The notes: generated from the letters alone by a model not told the origin. Numbered from the stretch's first letter, positions 1 to 7,688 are shown. The stretch: 11,003 nucleotides of DNA from Bacillota bacterium (GCA_007121375.1 SKLX01000108.1:1-11003), one strand, 5' to 3'. Translations and numbers: made by a program.

Positions 1-178
1 ATTCAGTAAAGTCATTTATAATTGCCCGAAAGCTGTCAGCCTCAGACATTTCTGCTGATATATCATACCCAGGGTGGCAATAATTAATGGCTCTTTCTGC
101 ATCAGTGATTGGGGCATAAAAACTGTGTCCGATATAATGCCAATAGCCAATTCCTTGGGGGTAGTCACACCAATACAT
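1..178 (-). CDS. Unrecognised ORF, N-terminal part (runs off left edge)
   Basis: An open frame begins with ATG at 178-176 and stays open for 59 codons to the window edge. The in-frame upstream stop is TAA at 208-206, so this ATG is the first good start. It begins MYWCDYPQGIGYWHYIGH and is rich in aromatic residues, His and Cys. I recognise no family. The ribosome binding site is poor (only GTGAC nearby). The ORF lies 31 nt downstream of the histidine kinase stop on the same strand and could be co-transcribed with it, but it does not look like a response regulator. It could be a real small gene or the start of a larger one; the short visible length keeps confidence low. Confidence 0.4.
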   Translation of the reverse strand, partial: MYWCDYPQGIGYWHYIGHSFYAPITDAERAINYCHPGYDISAEMSEADSFRAIINDFTE

Positions 179-209
179 GATGTCACAATAAAGTGTTTTT
201 AATATTTAA

Positions 210-2048
210 CTACACACCATAGTTAAACTTTTTAGCCCGACGGCTGAGGGGCAGAACAACATAAAAGGTTGATCCCTTTTTTTCCTGACTCTCGACCCAA
301 ATTTTGCCCTTGTGTCGATCAATGATTTCCAGGCAGATGGAAAGGCCCAGGCCGGTTCCTCCCCGTTCCCGGGAGTAATTTTTATTTACCCTGTAAAAGC
401 GTTCAAAAATCTTCTCCAAGTCGTTGCTGGGAATACCAAAGCCAGTATCATTTACTGACAGCACTGCTCCCTCATCATTTTTACTTACTTCAACCTGAAT
501 TCTTCCACCAGAGGGAGTATATTTGGCTGCGTTATCCAGGAGGTTTTGAATCACCTGTTCTAACTCTTCAGCATTACAGCGAACATAAAGGCTGCTCTCG
601 TTTTCCTTGTAGTCAAATTCAAAACCCTCCTCTTTTAAACGAGGGGCGCTTGTTTCTACAACACTTCGCACCAGTTCTGTAAAATTAATGAGATTTTCAG
701 GGAACTCTTCTTTCTTCCTTTCCAGACTTGTCAAGTCTAACAAATTGGTTGCCAGGTCCATAAGGCGCCGGGTTTGTATTTCCAGGTCTTCAATGAATTC
801 GTTTTTTAACTCTTTGTCGTCAATATCCCTAAGGCTATGGACCAACATGCCGATGTTGTTGATGGGGTTCCGCAGCTCATGGGAAACAATGGCTGCATAA
901 TCACGAAGTTTTTTCTCAAATTCCTTGCGCTCAGAAATATCTCTGGAAAATCCCTGTATAATTCCATTTCCAAAACGGGAAACCACTTTTGCACTGGTTT
1001 CAACGGGAACTTCAGAGCCATCCTTCCTTACATAGGCGCCTTCAAATACGCTTTGGTCCTTTTTCAGCAATTGCTCTCTTCGTCCCTGGAAACACATCAT
1101 ATTTTCCTTGCTGTCTATTTTTGAAAGAGTAGCTTGAACCAGTTCATCACGATGATAACCCAGCATCCTGCAGGCATTTTCATTAATATCAAGAATGTTT
1201 CCCTGGAAGTCGTGAATTATAAGGGCATCGTTAGTATTTTCTACGATAGTTCGATATCTGGCCTCGCTTTTTCGCTGATCCTGAGTTAATTTCACCACCC
1301 GGCGGGTTGTCCATCTAATTCCACCCACTCCTATAAGCCAGATTAAATAATATCCTGATGCCAAGTAAAATTGCTGTGTGTGCATCTGAGCCAGGTAAGG
1401 CGACATGGAAGTTTTTGCGCTTATACCTCCATAAACATCTCCCACCTGGTATCCCTGGTGGCCATGACAGGTTAGACATCCCTCCTCCGTATAAAAAGGC
1501 CGTATCAGCCTCATATAATGTTCTCCGTCAATATTAGTTACGGCACTTTTTTCGTCTATTTCACCATTAAAAGCTTTCAGTGCTTCCGCTTCCCAGGGAT
1601 CAGCAGCATTATGAGGAGCCAGGGGGTCGAGACTGGTGAGGCGGCCGCTTATACCATAACGCTCTTGTGTCATTTCATAAACCTGGCGCATAATGTATGC
1701 GGGATTGAAAAGGGTAAGGGGAGTGCCTGACGGGGTGGTAATGTCCCTTTCATGAATATGTTCCAGGTATGGATTGGGGGGATTCTCCTTAGTTACCGGA
1801 ACGTACACTCCTCCTTGTTCCGTAACCCAGTTGCGAAAGACGAGATCTTTTTCAATGGTTTTTATGAGGGACAGGCGAGCCTGTTCATGGGTATGAGTAT
1901 TTACCTGCCACAAATTCCAAGCAATAATTATGCCTAAAAACAGGGTCCATCCCACTGCCAGCAACCAACCTATTCGTATTATTTTTTGCTCATCTTCTTC
2001 TATGATGGCAGAAGTCACAGGATTGAACAAGTGTTTTCTTTCAGTCAT
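210..2048 (-). CDS. Membrane sensor histidine kinase with c-type-heme (DUF3365/Tll0287-like) input domain and PAS domain
   Basis: This 612-aa sensor kinase autophosphorylates on His and should pass phosphate to a response regulator not encoded in this window. Transmembrane helix 1 is at about residues 23-46. An extracytoplasmic domain (about 50-225) carries a CxxCH heme-attachment motif, C191-L-T-C-H195, in the DUF3365/Tll0287-like setting (PFYTEEGCLTCHGHQGY). Helix 2 is at about 227-245. A PAS domain follows (about 260-372, ending SRDISERK), then the H-box SHELRNP with H390, the N-box around N502-N506, G1 DTGFGIP (534-540), the F-box FERFYR and G2 GGTGLGLS (563-570). All catalytic boxes are intact. 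The start has a clear GGAGGAAATTAAA-ATG site. Heme attachment outside the membrane suggests sensing of redox state or a diatomic gas; that role is inferred from the family. It is an orphan kinase here, reading away from the dehydrogenase, from which it is separated by a terminator. Confidence 0.93.
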   Translation of the reverse strand: MTERKHLFNPVTSAIIEEDEQKIIRIGWLLAVGWTLFLGIIIAWNLWQVNTHTHEQARLSLIKTIEKDLVFRNWVTEQGGVYVPVTKENPPNPYLEHIHERDITTPSGTPLTLFNPAYIMRQVYEMTQERYGISGRLTSLDPLAPHNAADPWEAEALKAFNGEIDEKSAVTNIDGEHYMRLIRPFYTEEGCLTCHGHQGYQVGDVYGGISAKTSMSPYLAQMHTQQFYLASGYYLIWLIGVGGIRWTTRRVVKLTQDQRKSEARYRTIVENTNDALIIHDFQGNILDINENACRMLGYHRDELVQATLSKIDSKENMMCFQGRREQLLKKDQSVFEGAYVRKDGSEVPVETSAKVVSRFGNGIIQGFSRDISERKEFEKKLRDYAAIVSHELRNPINNIGMLVHSLRDIDDKELKNEFIEDLEIQTRRLMDLATNLLDLTSLERKKEEFPENLINFTELVRSVVETSAPRLKEEGFEFDYKENESSLYVRCNAEELEQVIQNLLDNAAKYTPSGGRIQVEVSKNDEGAVLSVNDTGFGIPSNDLEKIFERFYRVNKNYSRERGGTGLGLSICLEIIDRHKGKIWVESQEKKGSTFYVVLPLSRRAKKFNYGV

Positions 2049-2110
2049 TTTAATTTCCTCCAGTAAAGGGAAAAACTAATCAGTTATTTGGTTTTGCAGG
2101 GACAGCAAAA

Positions 2111-2154
2111 GGGTCGAGCAGGCTGTACCCGCTCGGACAAAGCCTGCTCGACCC
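2111..2154 (-). terminator. Rho-independent terminator of the sugar dehydrogenase gene
   Basis: A perfect 14-bp inverted repeat, GGGTCGAGCAGGCT (2111-2124) and AGCCTGCTCGACCC (2141-2154), has a 16-nt loop. Read on the minus strand it lies 24 nt past the dehydrogenase stop and is followed by TTTT (2110-2107). The U-run is short but the stem is strong and GC-rich. It separates the dehydrogenase from the kinase gene 62 nt further on. Confidence 0.75.
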
Positions 2155-2178
2155 CGTGTCGGGGTATTTGGTCAGAGG

Positions 2179-3393
2179 TTATTCTATTGGTTCGGGAACA
2201 ATGCGAACGATTGAAACGCTGTGGCCTTCGACAGCAGCATAGATAGCTCCATCATGATGACCGACAGTTACGTCACGGACGCGCCAGCCTTCATCTGCAA
2301 GCAGCGGGTCAAGCTCTTCAAGACCATCATCGGTGAGCCGGAAGTGGGCCAGGTATTCACTTGCCAGGCCGCCGACAAAGAGGTCTCCCTGCCAGTCAGC
2401 AAACCCGTCACCATCATAAAAGGTCATCCCGGCGGGGGGGAATCCGCCGCTACCGCACTCCCAGTAATGCACCGGGTTGATCGTGTCATCTCGATCTTCA
2501 GGTAATACTCCGATATCTTGGCCGGTAACATAGTTGCAGCCATAGGTGGCTATCGGCCATCCATAGTTGTTGCCTCCGTAGATGATGTTAATCTCATCAC
2601 CGTCCTGCTCTCCGTGCTCGCTCTGCCAGATCTCCCCAGTTTCTGGATTTATAGCCATCCCTTGCGAGTTGCGGTGGCCATAAGTGTATATTTCATCGAG
2701 GACATTGGTATCATCTACAAAGGGATTATCTTCAGGTATAGTGCCATCACGCAGGATCCGAATGGTCGTGCCGAGTACATTGGTCGTATCCTGGGATACG
2801 TGATCGTCGAAGTTCTTGTCTCCGCGGTCACCGATAGTCATGTATAGGTAATCGTCCTGTATTACTACCCGTGATCCATAATGAGAGGTGCCGCTCATGA
2901 ATGGTTCGGCAACATACAGCTCTTCCAGGCCGCTTAATCTTTGCTCTTCTAAATCCAGTATCGCACGGGCCAGATGGGTTGTCGTGTCTCCCGCTTCATT
3001 CGCGACAGAATATGTTAGATAAACCAGGTTATCTTCGTCAAAATCGGGCGATACCGTCACATCAAGCAGGCCGCCCTGACCGCTTGATACTACCTCAGGA
3101 GCGCCGGCAATTTCAACAACCTCGAGTGTTTCAGTATCAATGAGGAACATAGAGCCTGAATTTTCGTTGGCCAGTAACCTGGATGTGCCGGGCAGGAAAT
3201 CAATTGCCCAGATAAGCCCCAGGTCTTCAGCGACTACTTCTAGTACAGGTTCTACTTCACTAACCGGCTGGGCAATTGGCGTATCAACACGGGCCTTCTC
3301 GTCTTCAAATATGCCCTGCTGCACTATATAGAATGTTAAACCTACCAATATTACGACAGCGATAGATACGTATATAAACAAGCTTTTTCTCAT
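2179..3393 (-). CDS. PQQ-dependent aldose (glucose/sorbosone-type) dehydrogenase, membrane-anchored
   Basis: A 404-aa member of the soluble PQQ glucose/sorbosone dehydrogenase family (YliI/Asd-like six-bladed propeller), which oxidises aldose sugars with PQQ and Ca2+. Numbered from the ATG at 3393, it has an uncleaved-looking N-terminal membrane anchor (about 4-24, no lipobox), then a short linker. Family motifs follow: SGQGGLLDV (104-112), SHYGSR (170-175), GHRNSQG (239-245), EHGEQDGDEIN (259-269) and NNYGWP (275-280). The usual family sequence is EHGPxGGDE; here it is EHGEQDGDE. The frame also allows a GTG start at 3402, but GAGGGTGG lies directly against that GTG and about 9 nt before the ATG, so ATG 3393 is preferred. 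The protein should act outside the membrane. No PQQ synthesis genes are visible, so cofactor supply, and even PQQ dependence, is inferred from the family only. Confidence 0.88.
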   Translation of the reverse strand: MRKSLFIYVSIAVVILVGLTFYIVQQGIFEDEKARVDTPIAQPVSEVEPVLEVVAEDLGLIWAIDFLPGTSRLLANENSGSMFLIDTETLEVVEIAGAPEVVSSGQGGLLDVTVSPDFDEDNLVYLTYSVANEAGDTTTHLARAILDLEEQRLSGLEELYVAEPFMSGTSHYGSRVVIQDDYLYMTIGDRGDKNFDDHVSQDTTNVLGTTIRILRDGTIPEDNPFVDDTNVLDEIYTYGHRNSQGMAINPETGEIWQSEHGEQDGDEINIIYGGNNYGWPIATYGCNYVTGQDIGVLPEDRDDTINPVHYWECGSGGFPPAGMTFYDGDGFADWQGDLFVGGLASEYLAHFRLTDDGLEELDPLLADEGWRVRDVTVGHHDGAIYAAVEGHSVSIVRIVPEPIE

Positions 3394-3436
3394 GTTTATC
3401 ACCCACCCTCAGGTAAATAATTAATGTCTTATTTTC

Positions 3437-3464
3437 ATTTTATCATTGGCTAGTGACCTGTCAA
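3437..3464 (-). promoter_or_regulatory. Sigma-A type promoter for the sugar dehydrogenase
   Basis: On the minus strand a consensus -35 TTGACA (3464-3459) is followed by 16 nt and a -10 TAAAAT (3442-3437). Transcription would start near 3430, leaving a leader of about 36 nt before the ATG at 3393. This supports independent transcription of the dehydrogenase. Confidence 0.7.
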
Positions 3465-3526
3465 GCAACTTTAATCTTATTTTTAGGTAGGAAGGATATC
3501 ATATAAAAGAAGATTTTATCAAGCTG

Positions 3527-3556
3527 TTGACAGGGTTTCAAGGCTTTTCGTAGAAG
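3527..3556 (+). promoter_or_regulatory. Candidate promoter for the glutamate symporter homologue
   Basis: A consensus -35 TTGACA (3527-3532) lies 18 nt before TAGAAG (3551-3556), which matches the -10 consensus at 4 of 6 positions. Transcription would start close to 3563, just before the GGAGG at 3570-3574. TTGACAGG here is the mirror of the divergent promoter's -35 (CCTGTCAA at 3457-3464). Confidence 0.35.
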
Positions 3557-3588
3557 TCAAAAAAGGGAAGGAGGCCTGTAGATACATA

Positions 3589-4968
3589 ATGGATACAGAA
3601 TTATTTGCCTTTACCCTGCTAGTAATGTCCCTGAGCCTTCTGGCGGGTAAATTATTGCGCTTAAACATACCCCTTTTAAGAAAACTATTTCTACCCAGTT
3701 CCGTTATAGGGGGACTGGTCCTTCTTCTGGCGGGACCCCAGGCCCTGGCCCTGCCTTTCCTGCGGGAGCTGACCGCCGTGTGGGAAACCATGGAAGTCCT
3801 CCCCGCCTACCTGATCAACATAATTTTTGCCGCTTTTTTTATCGGGAAAAGCATTCCTCCCCTGAAAACTGTCTGGAAACTGGCCGGCCCCCAGATCTGC
3901 TTCGCCCAGGTCCTTACCTGGGGCCAGTACCTGGTAGGTATTCTGGCGGGCCTTTTCATCCTAACCCCCCTCCTGGGCTTGCCGGAGTTTGCCGGGGCTT
4001 TGATTGAAATCGGCTTTACCGGGGGCCACGGCACGGCGGCAGGACTGGCTCCTACCTTTGAAGCCCTGGGCTGGCCCGAAGGCCAGGACGTGGCCCTGGG
4101 GATGGCTACCCTGGGAATCCTGGTGGGGGTCATAACAGGGATAATAATGATTAACTGGGCTTCCCGGCGTAAAATAATTGAGGTCGATGAGGCATCCATA
4201 GAAAAGACCCAGGAAGAGGACACCCACTGCGAGTTTGAAGACCGGGAAGAGGAAGAACCCAGGCGGGCCATGAGACCTGACTCTATAGAGGCCCTGTCCC
4301 TACATCTAGCCTTACTGGGAGGGGCTATAGGTATAGGCTACTTCTTCCTGGAAGGCCTCATATACCTGGAGAGGGTATTACTCCTGCCCCTGGGCTGGGA
4401 AGGTATTATGGATTACCTCCCTCTCTTCCCCCTGGCCATGCTGGGGGGCATTGTGATTCAATATATTTTCAAGCATCTTTTCAGAAACCACATGGTAATC
4501 GATAGAAAACAAATTAACCGGCTCCAGGGCCTTTCTTTAGATATATTAATTGTAGCTGCCCTGGGAAGCCTGGATCTACAGGTGCTGGCCCAATACTGGG
4601 AGGCTGTTATCCTTCTGGCTTTAATAGGAATTATTTGGACCCTCCTGGGCTTTGTCTTCCTGGCCCCCCGCATGATCAAAAATTACTGGTTCCAACGAGG
4701 CATCGGGGATTACGGCCAGTCCATGGGAATGGTAGCCATGGGCCTTTTGCTTATTCGGGTGGCAGATCCCCAAAACCGGAGCGAAGCCCTGACGGCCTTC
4801 GGATACAAGCAGCTCCTTTTTGAGCCCGTGGTAGGGGGAGGCCTTTTCACTTCCGCCTCCATGCCCCTGATTGCCCAGCTGGGGGCAGAAACAATTCTTA
4901 TCGTGGTAGGAGTGGTAATGGTTTTTTGGTTAATCTTGGGCTTTAACCTGAAGCGAAAGCTTGAATAA
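3589..4968 (+). CDS. Sodium/glutamate symporter (GltS/ESS family) homologue
   Basis: A 459-aa polytopic membrane protein with about ten to twelve hydrophobic helices. It is probably a Na+-driven carrier for glutamate or a related anion; the substrate is inferred from family only. GltS-like signatures are FLPSSVIGGLVLLLAGP (35-50) in the first half and GFTGGHGTAAGLAPTFE (about 142-158), matching the GGHGT motif of the family. The second half carries GDYGQSMGMVAMG (373-385) at about the position of the inverted-repeat counterpart, but without the usual GATPTA. A strongly charged cytosolic loop (about 192-232, many Glu, Asp and Arg) separates the two halves. GGAGG (3570-3574) lies 14 nt before the ATG, longer than usual, but no better start exists in frame. 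It is monocistronic or weakly linked to the small gene 96 nt downstream. Confidence 0.8.
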   Translation: MDTELFAFTLLVMSLSLLAGKLLRLNIPLLRKLFLPSSVIGGLVLLLAGPQALALPFLRELTAVWETMEVLPAYLINIIFAAFFIGKSIPPLKTVWKLAGPQICFAQVLTWGQYLVGILAGLFILTPLLGLPEFAGALIEIGFTGGHGTAAGLAPTFEALGWPEGQDVALGMATLGILVGVITGIIMINWASRRKIIEVDEASIEKTQEEDTHCEFEDREEEEPRRAMRPDSIEALSLHLALLGGAIGIGYFFLEGLIYLERVLLLPLGWEGIMDYLPLFPLAMLGGIVIQYIFKHLFRNHMVIDRKQINRLQGLSLDILIVAALGSLDLQVLAQYWEAVILLALIGIIWTLLGFVFLAPRMIKNYWFQRGIGDYGQSMGMVAMGLLLIRVADPQNRSEALTAFGYKQLLFEPVVGGGLFTSASMPLIAQLGAETILIVVGVVMVFWLILGFNLKRKLE

Positions 4969-5029
4969 GCAGTCCATTCATTTTTCCCTTAAAAAATAAA
5001 TTTTTTCCCTTTAGCCAATAATTATAGGT

Positions 5030-5035
5030 TATAAT
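5030..5035 (+). promoter_or_regulatory. Candidate -10 element of the 101-aa gene
   Basis: A perfect TATAAT lies in a very AT-rich stretch 18 nt before the GGAGG of the downstream gene. No convincing -35 box is present at 16-18 nt spacing, so this is a weak call. Confidence 0.3.
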
Positions 5036-5064
5036 ATTATTATATCTTCTAAAGGAGGAAAATC

Positions 5065-5370
5065 ATGCACCCCTTATATATAAGTCTTTTGGATGGTTTT
5101 GAGGATGAACTGGTAATCATCAAGGTCAATGGGGATACCGTCTTTAACAAGGAAGCTATCTTTTCCAAGCTTTCTAAAGGATATGCGGAAGAAATAGAGG
5201 TACAGGTTGATGAAGGTGATGTAGAGGTGGAGTTTTCCCTGCCCTTGAGGGACCTGTCAGAAAAGGTAGTAATTAAGGTTTTATCTCCCATATATCTGGG
5301 CTTTTCCCTACACCACGATGAAATTCAATATAAAGCTTCCTTAAAGCCCCTTCTTAAAGACAACCAGTAA
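5065..5370 (+). CDS. Small protein of unknown function, 101 aa
   Basis: I do not recognise this gene. It is convincing as coding because of the strong AAAGGAGGAAAATC-ATG start and an ordered, soluble composition. There is no signal peptide, membrane helix or cysteine. The sequence alternates hydrophobic and charged residues (VIIKVNGDTV, EIEVQVDEGDVEVEF, KVVIKVLSPIYLG), which suggests a mostly beta-strand fold. It faces the M28 peptidase gene convergently, with only 23 nt between stop codons and no obvious terminator there. It may be co-transcribed with the symporter 96 nt upstream or start from its own TATAAT. Confidence 0.8.
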   Translation: MHPLYISLLDGFEDELVIIKVNGDTVFNKEAIFSKLSKGYAEEIEVQVDEGDVEVEFSLPLRDLSEKVVIKVLSPIYLGFSLHHDEIQYKASLKPLLKDNQ

Positions 5371-5393
5371 GTAAACAGGGTAAAAGTTAAAAA

Positions 5394-6596
5394 TCACTGG
5401 CTCCTGGCAAGATTCTCCAGTAAAGCATGGAGAGTTCGGGCCAGGTTAACCAGCTTGTCCGTGTCAATTATGTCTAGTTTATCCCGGGAGGTGTGGGCCA
5501 GGGATAACACCTCTCCCATGAGTTGGGAGGTTATGGCCAGGGCAGGCCTCTGATTCATTAAAAAGAGGCCGTGGTCCCCCTGATACCAGGGTTCTCCCGG
5601 AATAATCCCCTCCTCCTGGGATAGGCTCTTTTTTATGGTTTCTTCCAGTTGGGGAGGGCACCCGTAGGTGGAGTAAGCAGTATTTCCCCGGAAATAACCC
5701 ACCCCGTCCAGGTTAATGCCCAACATCATAAGGGGAAATCTATCCCGGTTTTGTTCCAGGTACAGAACCTCTCCAGGGTTGGAATAGTAATCCTCCCCAT
5801 TAAGGGCTGTAAGCTCCACGGACAAATTACCCCTGTAAGTGGCCAGAAGTTCTCCCAGGAGAAGGAGCACGGTAACCCCTGCGGCATTGTCAATAGCCCC
5901 GGGGCTTCCCTCCTTGCTGTCTATGTGGGCAAATATTACTGTCCCACCGGAAGTATCTACCCCCTTACGGGCCACCACATTGCATCCCTGGGAGGGTATC
6001 CGGGAGGCTTTAATCTGAAGACATACCTGCTGACCCTGGCAGGCTGACAGCCTTTCCCCCTCCTCGCCCGTCATGTAAGCAGAAGGCAGGGCAAAATCAC
6101 CGTCCTCTATAAGGGGGAAAGGATAAACCCCTCCTGCCATTTCCGGGTTCCGGTAAGTAGCTGTCAACACTGCCTTAAAGCCCTTGTTTTCCAGAAGGTA
6201 AATTATTCTCTTATGCTCCAAAGGGTTGTAGAAAGGGAAGTTTTTAGGCATGAGGGGTTCCCTTGCTATATCCCCCTTCAGGAGGATTACCCTGCCCTGG
6301 CCATCTATCCTTTCTAATTCCTCGGGGGTGGAAACCAGGGATAGGGGACCCTCTACCTGGCATTCCAGGGAGTAAGGACTGGCCTGGGCATGGAAACATT
6401 TTTCCCCTACATTTAGAAGGGTTCCCTGGTGCCTCCATTCGAAGCAGCTGAAAGAAGGCATTTCAATTTGGAAGCCGAAGGATTCTAGAGTAGAGGCAAA
6501 ATAGCGGGTAGCCTCCTGGTTTCCTTTGCTTCCCACATACCGTTCAGTGATATCTTTGCATAATCTTTGCAGGTGTTTCCTCGCTCTTTCCTCCAA
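5394..6596 (-). CDS. M28 family zinc aminopeptidase
   Basis: A 400-aa metallopeptidase that should release N-terminal amino acids from peptides using two zinc ions. The N-terminal helix leads into RYVGSKGNQEATRYFA (19-34). A protease-associated-like insert spans about 60-195. The catalytic domain shows AHIDS (H224, D226), GAIDNAAG (D236), NGED (E268, with D269 in place of the usual second Glu), NLDG (D297) and AHTSRDKLD (H368), a full M28 ligand set. There is no signal peptide, so it is probably cytosolic. The start is TTG at 6596-6594; no ATG or GTG is available in frame upstream before TAA at 6635-6633, and the conserved RYVGS segment rules out a much later start. No normal SD precedes this TTG; GGAGGAAAG begins at its third base. 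It is the third gene of a likely operon, 55 nt after the GNAT gene. Confidence 0.88.
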   Translation of the reverse strand: MEERARKHLQRLCKDITERYVGSKGNQEATRYFASTLESFGFQIEMPSFSCFEWRHQGTLLNVGEKCFHAQASPYSLECQVEGPLSLVSTPEELERIDGQGRVILLKGDIAREPLMPKNFPFYNPLEHKRIIYLLENKGFKAVLTATYRNPEMAGGVYPFPLIEDGDFALPSAYMTGEEGERLSACQGQQVCLQIKASRIPSQGCNVVARKGVDTSGGTVIFAHIDSKEGSPGAIDNAAGVTVLLLLGELLATYRGNLSVELTALNGEDYYSNPGEVLYLEQNRDRFPLMMLGINLDGVGYFRGNTAYSTYGCPPQLEETIKKSLSQEEGIIPGEPWYQGDHGLFLMNQRPALAITSQLMGEVLSLAHTSRDKLDIIDTDKLVNLARTLHALLENLARSQ

Positions 6597-6651
6597 GATG
6601 TTAGCAGCTACTTTAACTAAAAACCATACTTTTTAACCCTTTTACTGGCCC

Positions 6652-7296
6652 TCAGGAATTTCTTCTAAACATATGATAAACCCTTATGCCTCCCTCCTGG
6701 TGCTCCTCCAATACCTTAAAACCAAAGCTTTCATAGATAACCCGGTTTTTTTGGTCCGCTGTGTAAAGATATATGCCCGGGACATGGGGAGCTTCCTGGG
6801 TTACCTCCACCGCCCGGGTTAAGAGCATTTTCCCTATCCCCTGGCCCTGGTAATGGGGGTGAACGGCCAGGGCGAAAAGGGTGTAAAAGTTTGGAGGAAG
6901 TTCCCGGGATAAGCGGAAGGCATTTCGGGAAGATAATGCCCTCTTCAGGTTTATCTGGATAAGCATGGGAATAATACTGAAAACCTGGACAAAGGCAGAC
7001 CTTATTTTTTGGGAAAAAGGAAGCCTTTCGTTTTTATTTATAACGGCTATCCCTGCCACCTCCTCTCCCTTTAAAGCCATCAGGAAAAAGTCTCCCTTCT
7101 CCAGGTGCTGTCTGACCAAGTTTCTGGTCTGACGCAGGTAATATTCCCTGGTATTTTTCTTGTTAAAATCAAAAAGGTAGGAGGTCGCCCCCTCCCTTTC
7201 AAAGGCTTCGGCTATAATCTCCGCACACCTGTCTATTTTTTCTTCCTCCAGGGTTGGAGGAGCGGTGACAATCTTTATATCATTCATATTCTTCAT
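6652..7296 (-). CDS. GNAT-family N-acetyltransferase
   Basis: A 214-aa acetyltransferase that would use acetyl-CoA; the acceptor is not evident. Motif A is clear: the beta-4 strand TLFALAV is followed by HPHYQGQGIGKMLL (146-159), where Q-G-Q-G-I-G is the pyrophosphate-binding loop. Motif B follows at YESFGFKVLEE (188-198). Between about residues 90 and 135 lies a longer, partly hydrophobic insert (AFVQVFSIIPMLIQI), often seen in GNATs of this larger size. ATG 7296 is preceded by GGAG with about 11 nt spacing; another ATG three codons in is less well placed. It sits between the 70-aa gene (57 nt upstream) and the M28 peptidase (55 nt downstream), all on the same strand. Confidence 0.88.
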   Translation of the reverse strand: MKNMNDIKIVTAPPTLEEEKIDRCAEIIAEAFEREGATSYLFDFNKKNTREYYLRQTRNLVRQHLEKGDFFLMALKGEEVAGIAVINKNERLPFSQKIRSAFVQVFSIIPMLIQINLKRALSSRNAFRLSRELPPNFYTLFALAVHPHYQGQGIGKMLLTRAVEVTQEAPHVPGIYLYTADQKNRVIYESFGFKVLEEHQEGGIRVYHMFRRNS

Positions 7297-7342
7297 ATTT
7301 TAGCTTCTCCTAATTATTCTTCATTAAAATGCCTGTTCCTTA

Positions 7343-7368
7343 CCGAAGGGGAACTACTCCCCTTCCGG
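7343..7368 (-). other. Hairpin spanning the stop codon of the 70-aa gene
   Basis: CCGAAGGGG (7343-7351) and CCCCTTCCGG (7359-7368) pair with a single bulge and a 7-nt loop. Read on the minus strand, the loop contains the TAG stop of the 70-aa gene. No run of U follows directly (TAAGGAACAGGCATTTT), so it is a poor intrinsic terminator. It could instead limit read-through, protect the upstream mRNA end or mark an RNA processing point before the GNAT gene. Confidence 0.5.
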
Positions 7369-7566
7369 CTTCCGACAGCAATTAAAAGACATTATCTTAA
7401 CAGGGCCCTTCATTTTTTTTATGTCCTCATCGGTGTAATCACTCAAGGAACACCTGGTATCCATCTCAAACCGGTTTAAAAACTCCCAGGCTTCTTCCTC
7501 GCTTTCTGCCTCCACCTTTAAATATGTGTCATCATAGGTGTGAGACTTGAAATAATAGTTTCTCAT
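7354..7566 (-). CDS. Small protein of unknown function, 70 aa
   Basis: Not recognised. The frame is open from a GTG at 7584, but GGTGG lies 7 nt before the ATG at 7566, which I take as the start. The protein begins MRNYYFKSHTYDDTYLKVEA, is acidic in the middle (ESEEEAWEFLNRFE) and ends with a Cys-Cys pair (SFNCCRKPEGE) plus one earlier Cys. No signal peptide or membrane helix is seen. The beta-strand then amphipathic-helix order (YLKVEAESEEEAWEFLNRF) resembles small sheet-and-helix proteins, but this is only a guess. It is the first gene of the likely operon with the GNAT and M28 genes and is divergent from the secreted Gln-rich protein. Confidence 0.72.
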   Translation of the reverse strand: MRNYYFKSHTYDDTYLKVEAESEEEAWEFLNRFEMDTRCSLSDYTDEDIKKMKGPVKIMSFNCCRKPEGE

Positions 7567-7672
7567 GGAGCCACCACCTTTCACAAAAATCTCATACTTC
7601 TATATTACAACATTTTACTAGAGAAGGAGAAGAAAATAAAAGAAAGGGGATAAATCTTAACAAAATCTACAT

Positions 7673-7688
7673 ATCTTATTGATAAGAT
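7673..7688. promoter_or_regulatory. Operator-like palindrome in a divergent intergenic region
   Basis: ATCTTATTGATAAGAT is a perfect 7-bp inverted repeat with a 2-nt centre. It is flanked by two direct copies of ATCTACA (7665-7671 and 7687-7693) spaced 22 nt, about two helical turns. A candidate -35 TTGATA (7679-7684) for the rightward gene overlaps it, with TAATAAT near 7704-7710 as a weak -10. The layout fits a repressor or activator site controlling the secreted-protein gene and perhaps the divergent operon. No regulator gene is nearby. Confidence 0.4.

Noticed and set aside
3807..4271. Antisense frame of 154 codons opposite the symporter gene
   Set aside because: It is Arg/Pro/Ser-rich, as expected for the complement of a GC-rich membrane-protein gene. 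There are no motifs and no ribosome binding site.
4990..5010. AT-only inverted repeat AAAAAAT/ATTTTTT after the symporter as a terminator
   Set aside because: The stem is all A-T and would be too weak to terminate transcription by itself; treated as AT-rich spacer.
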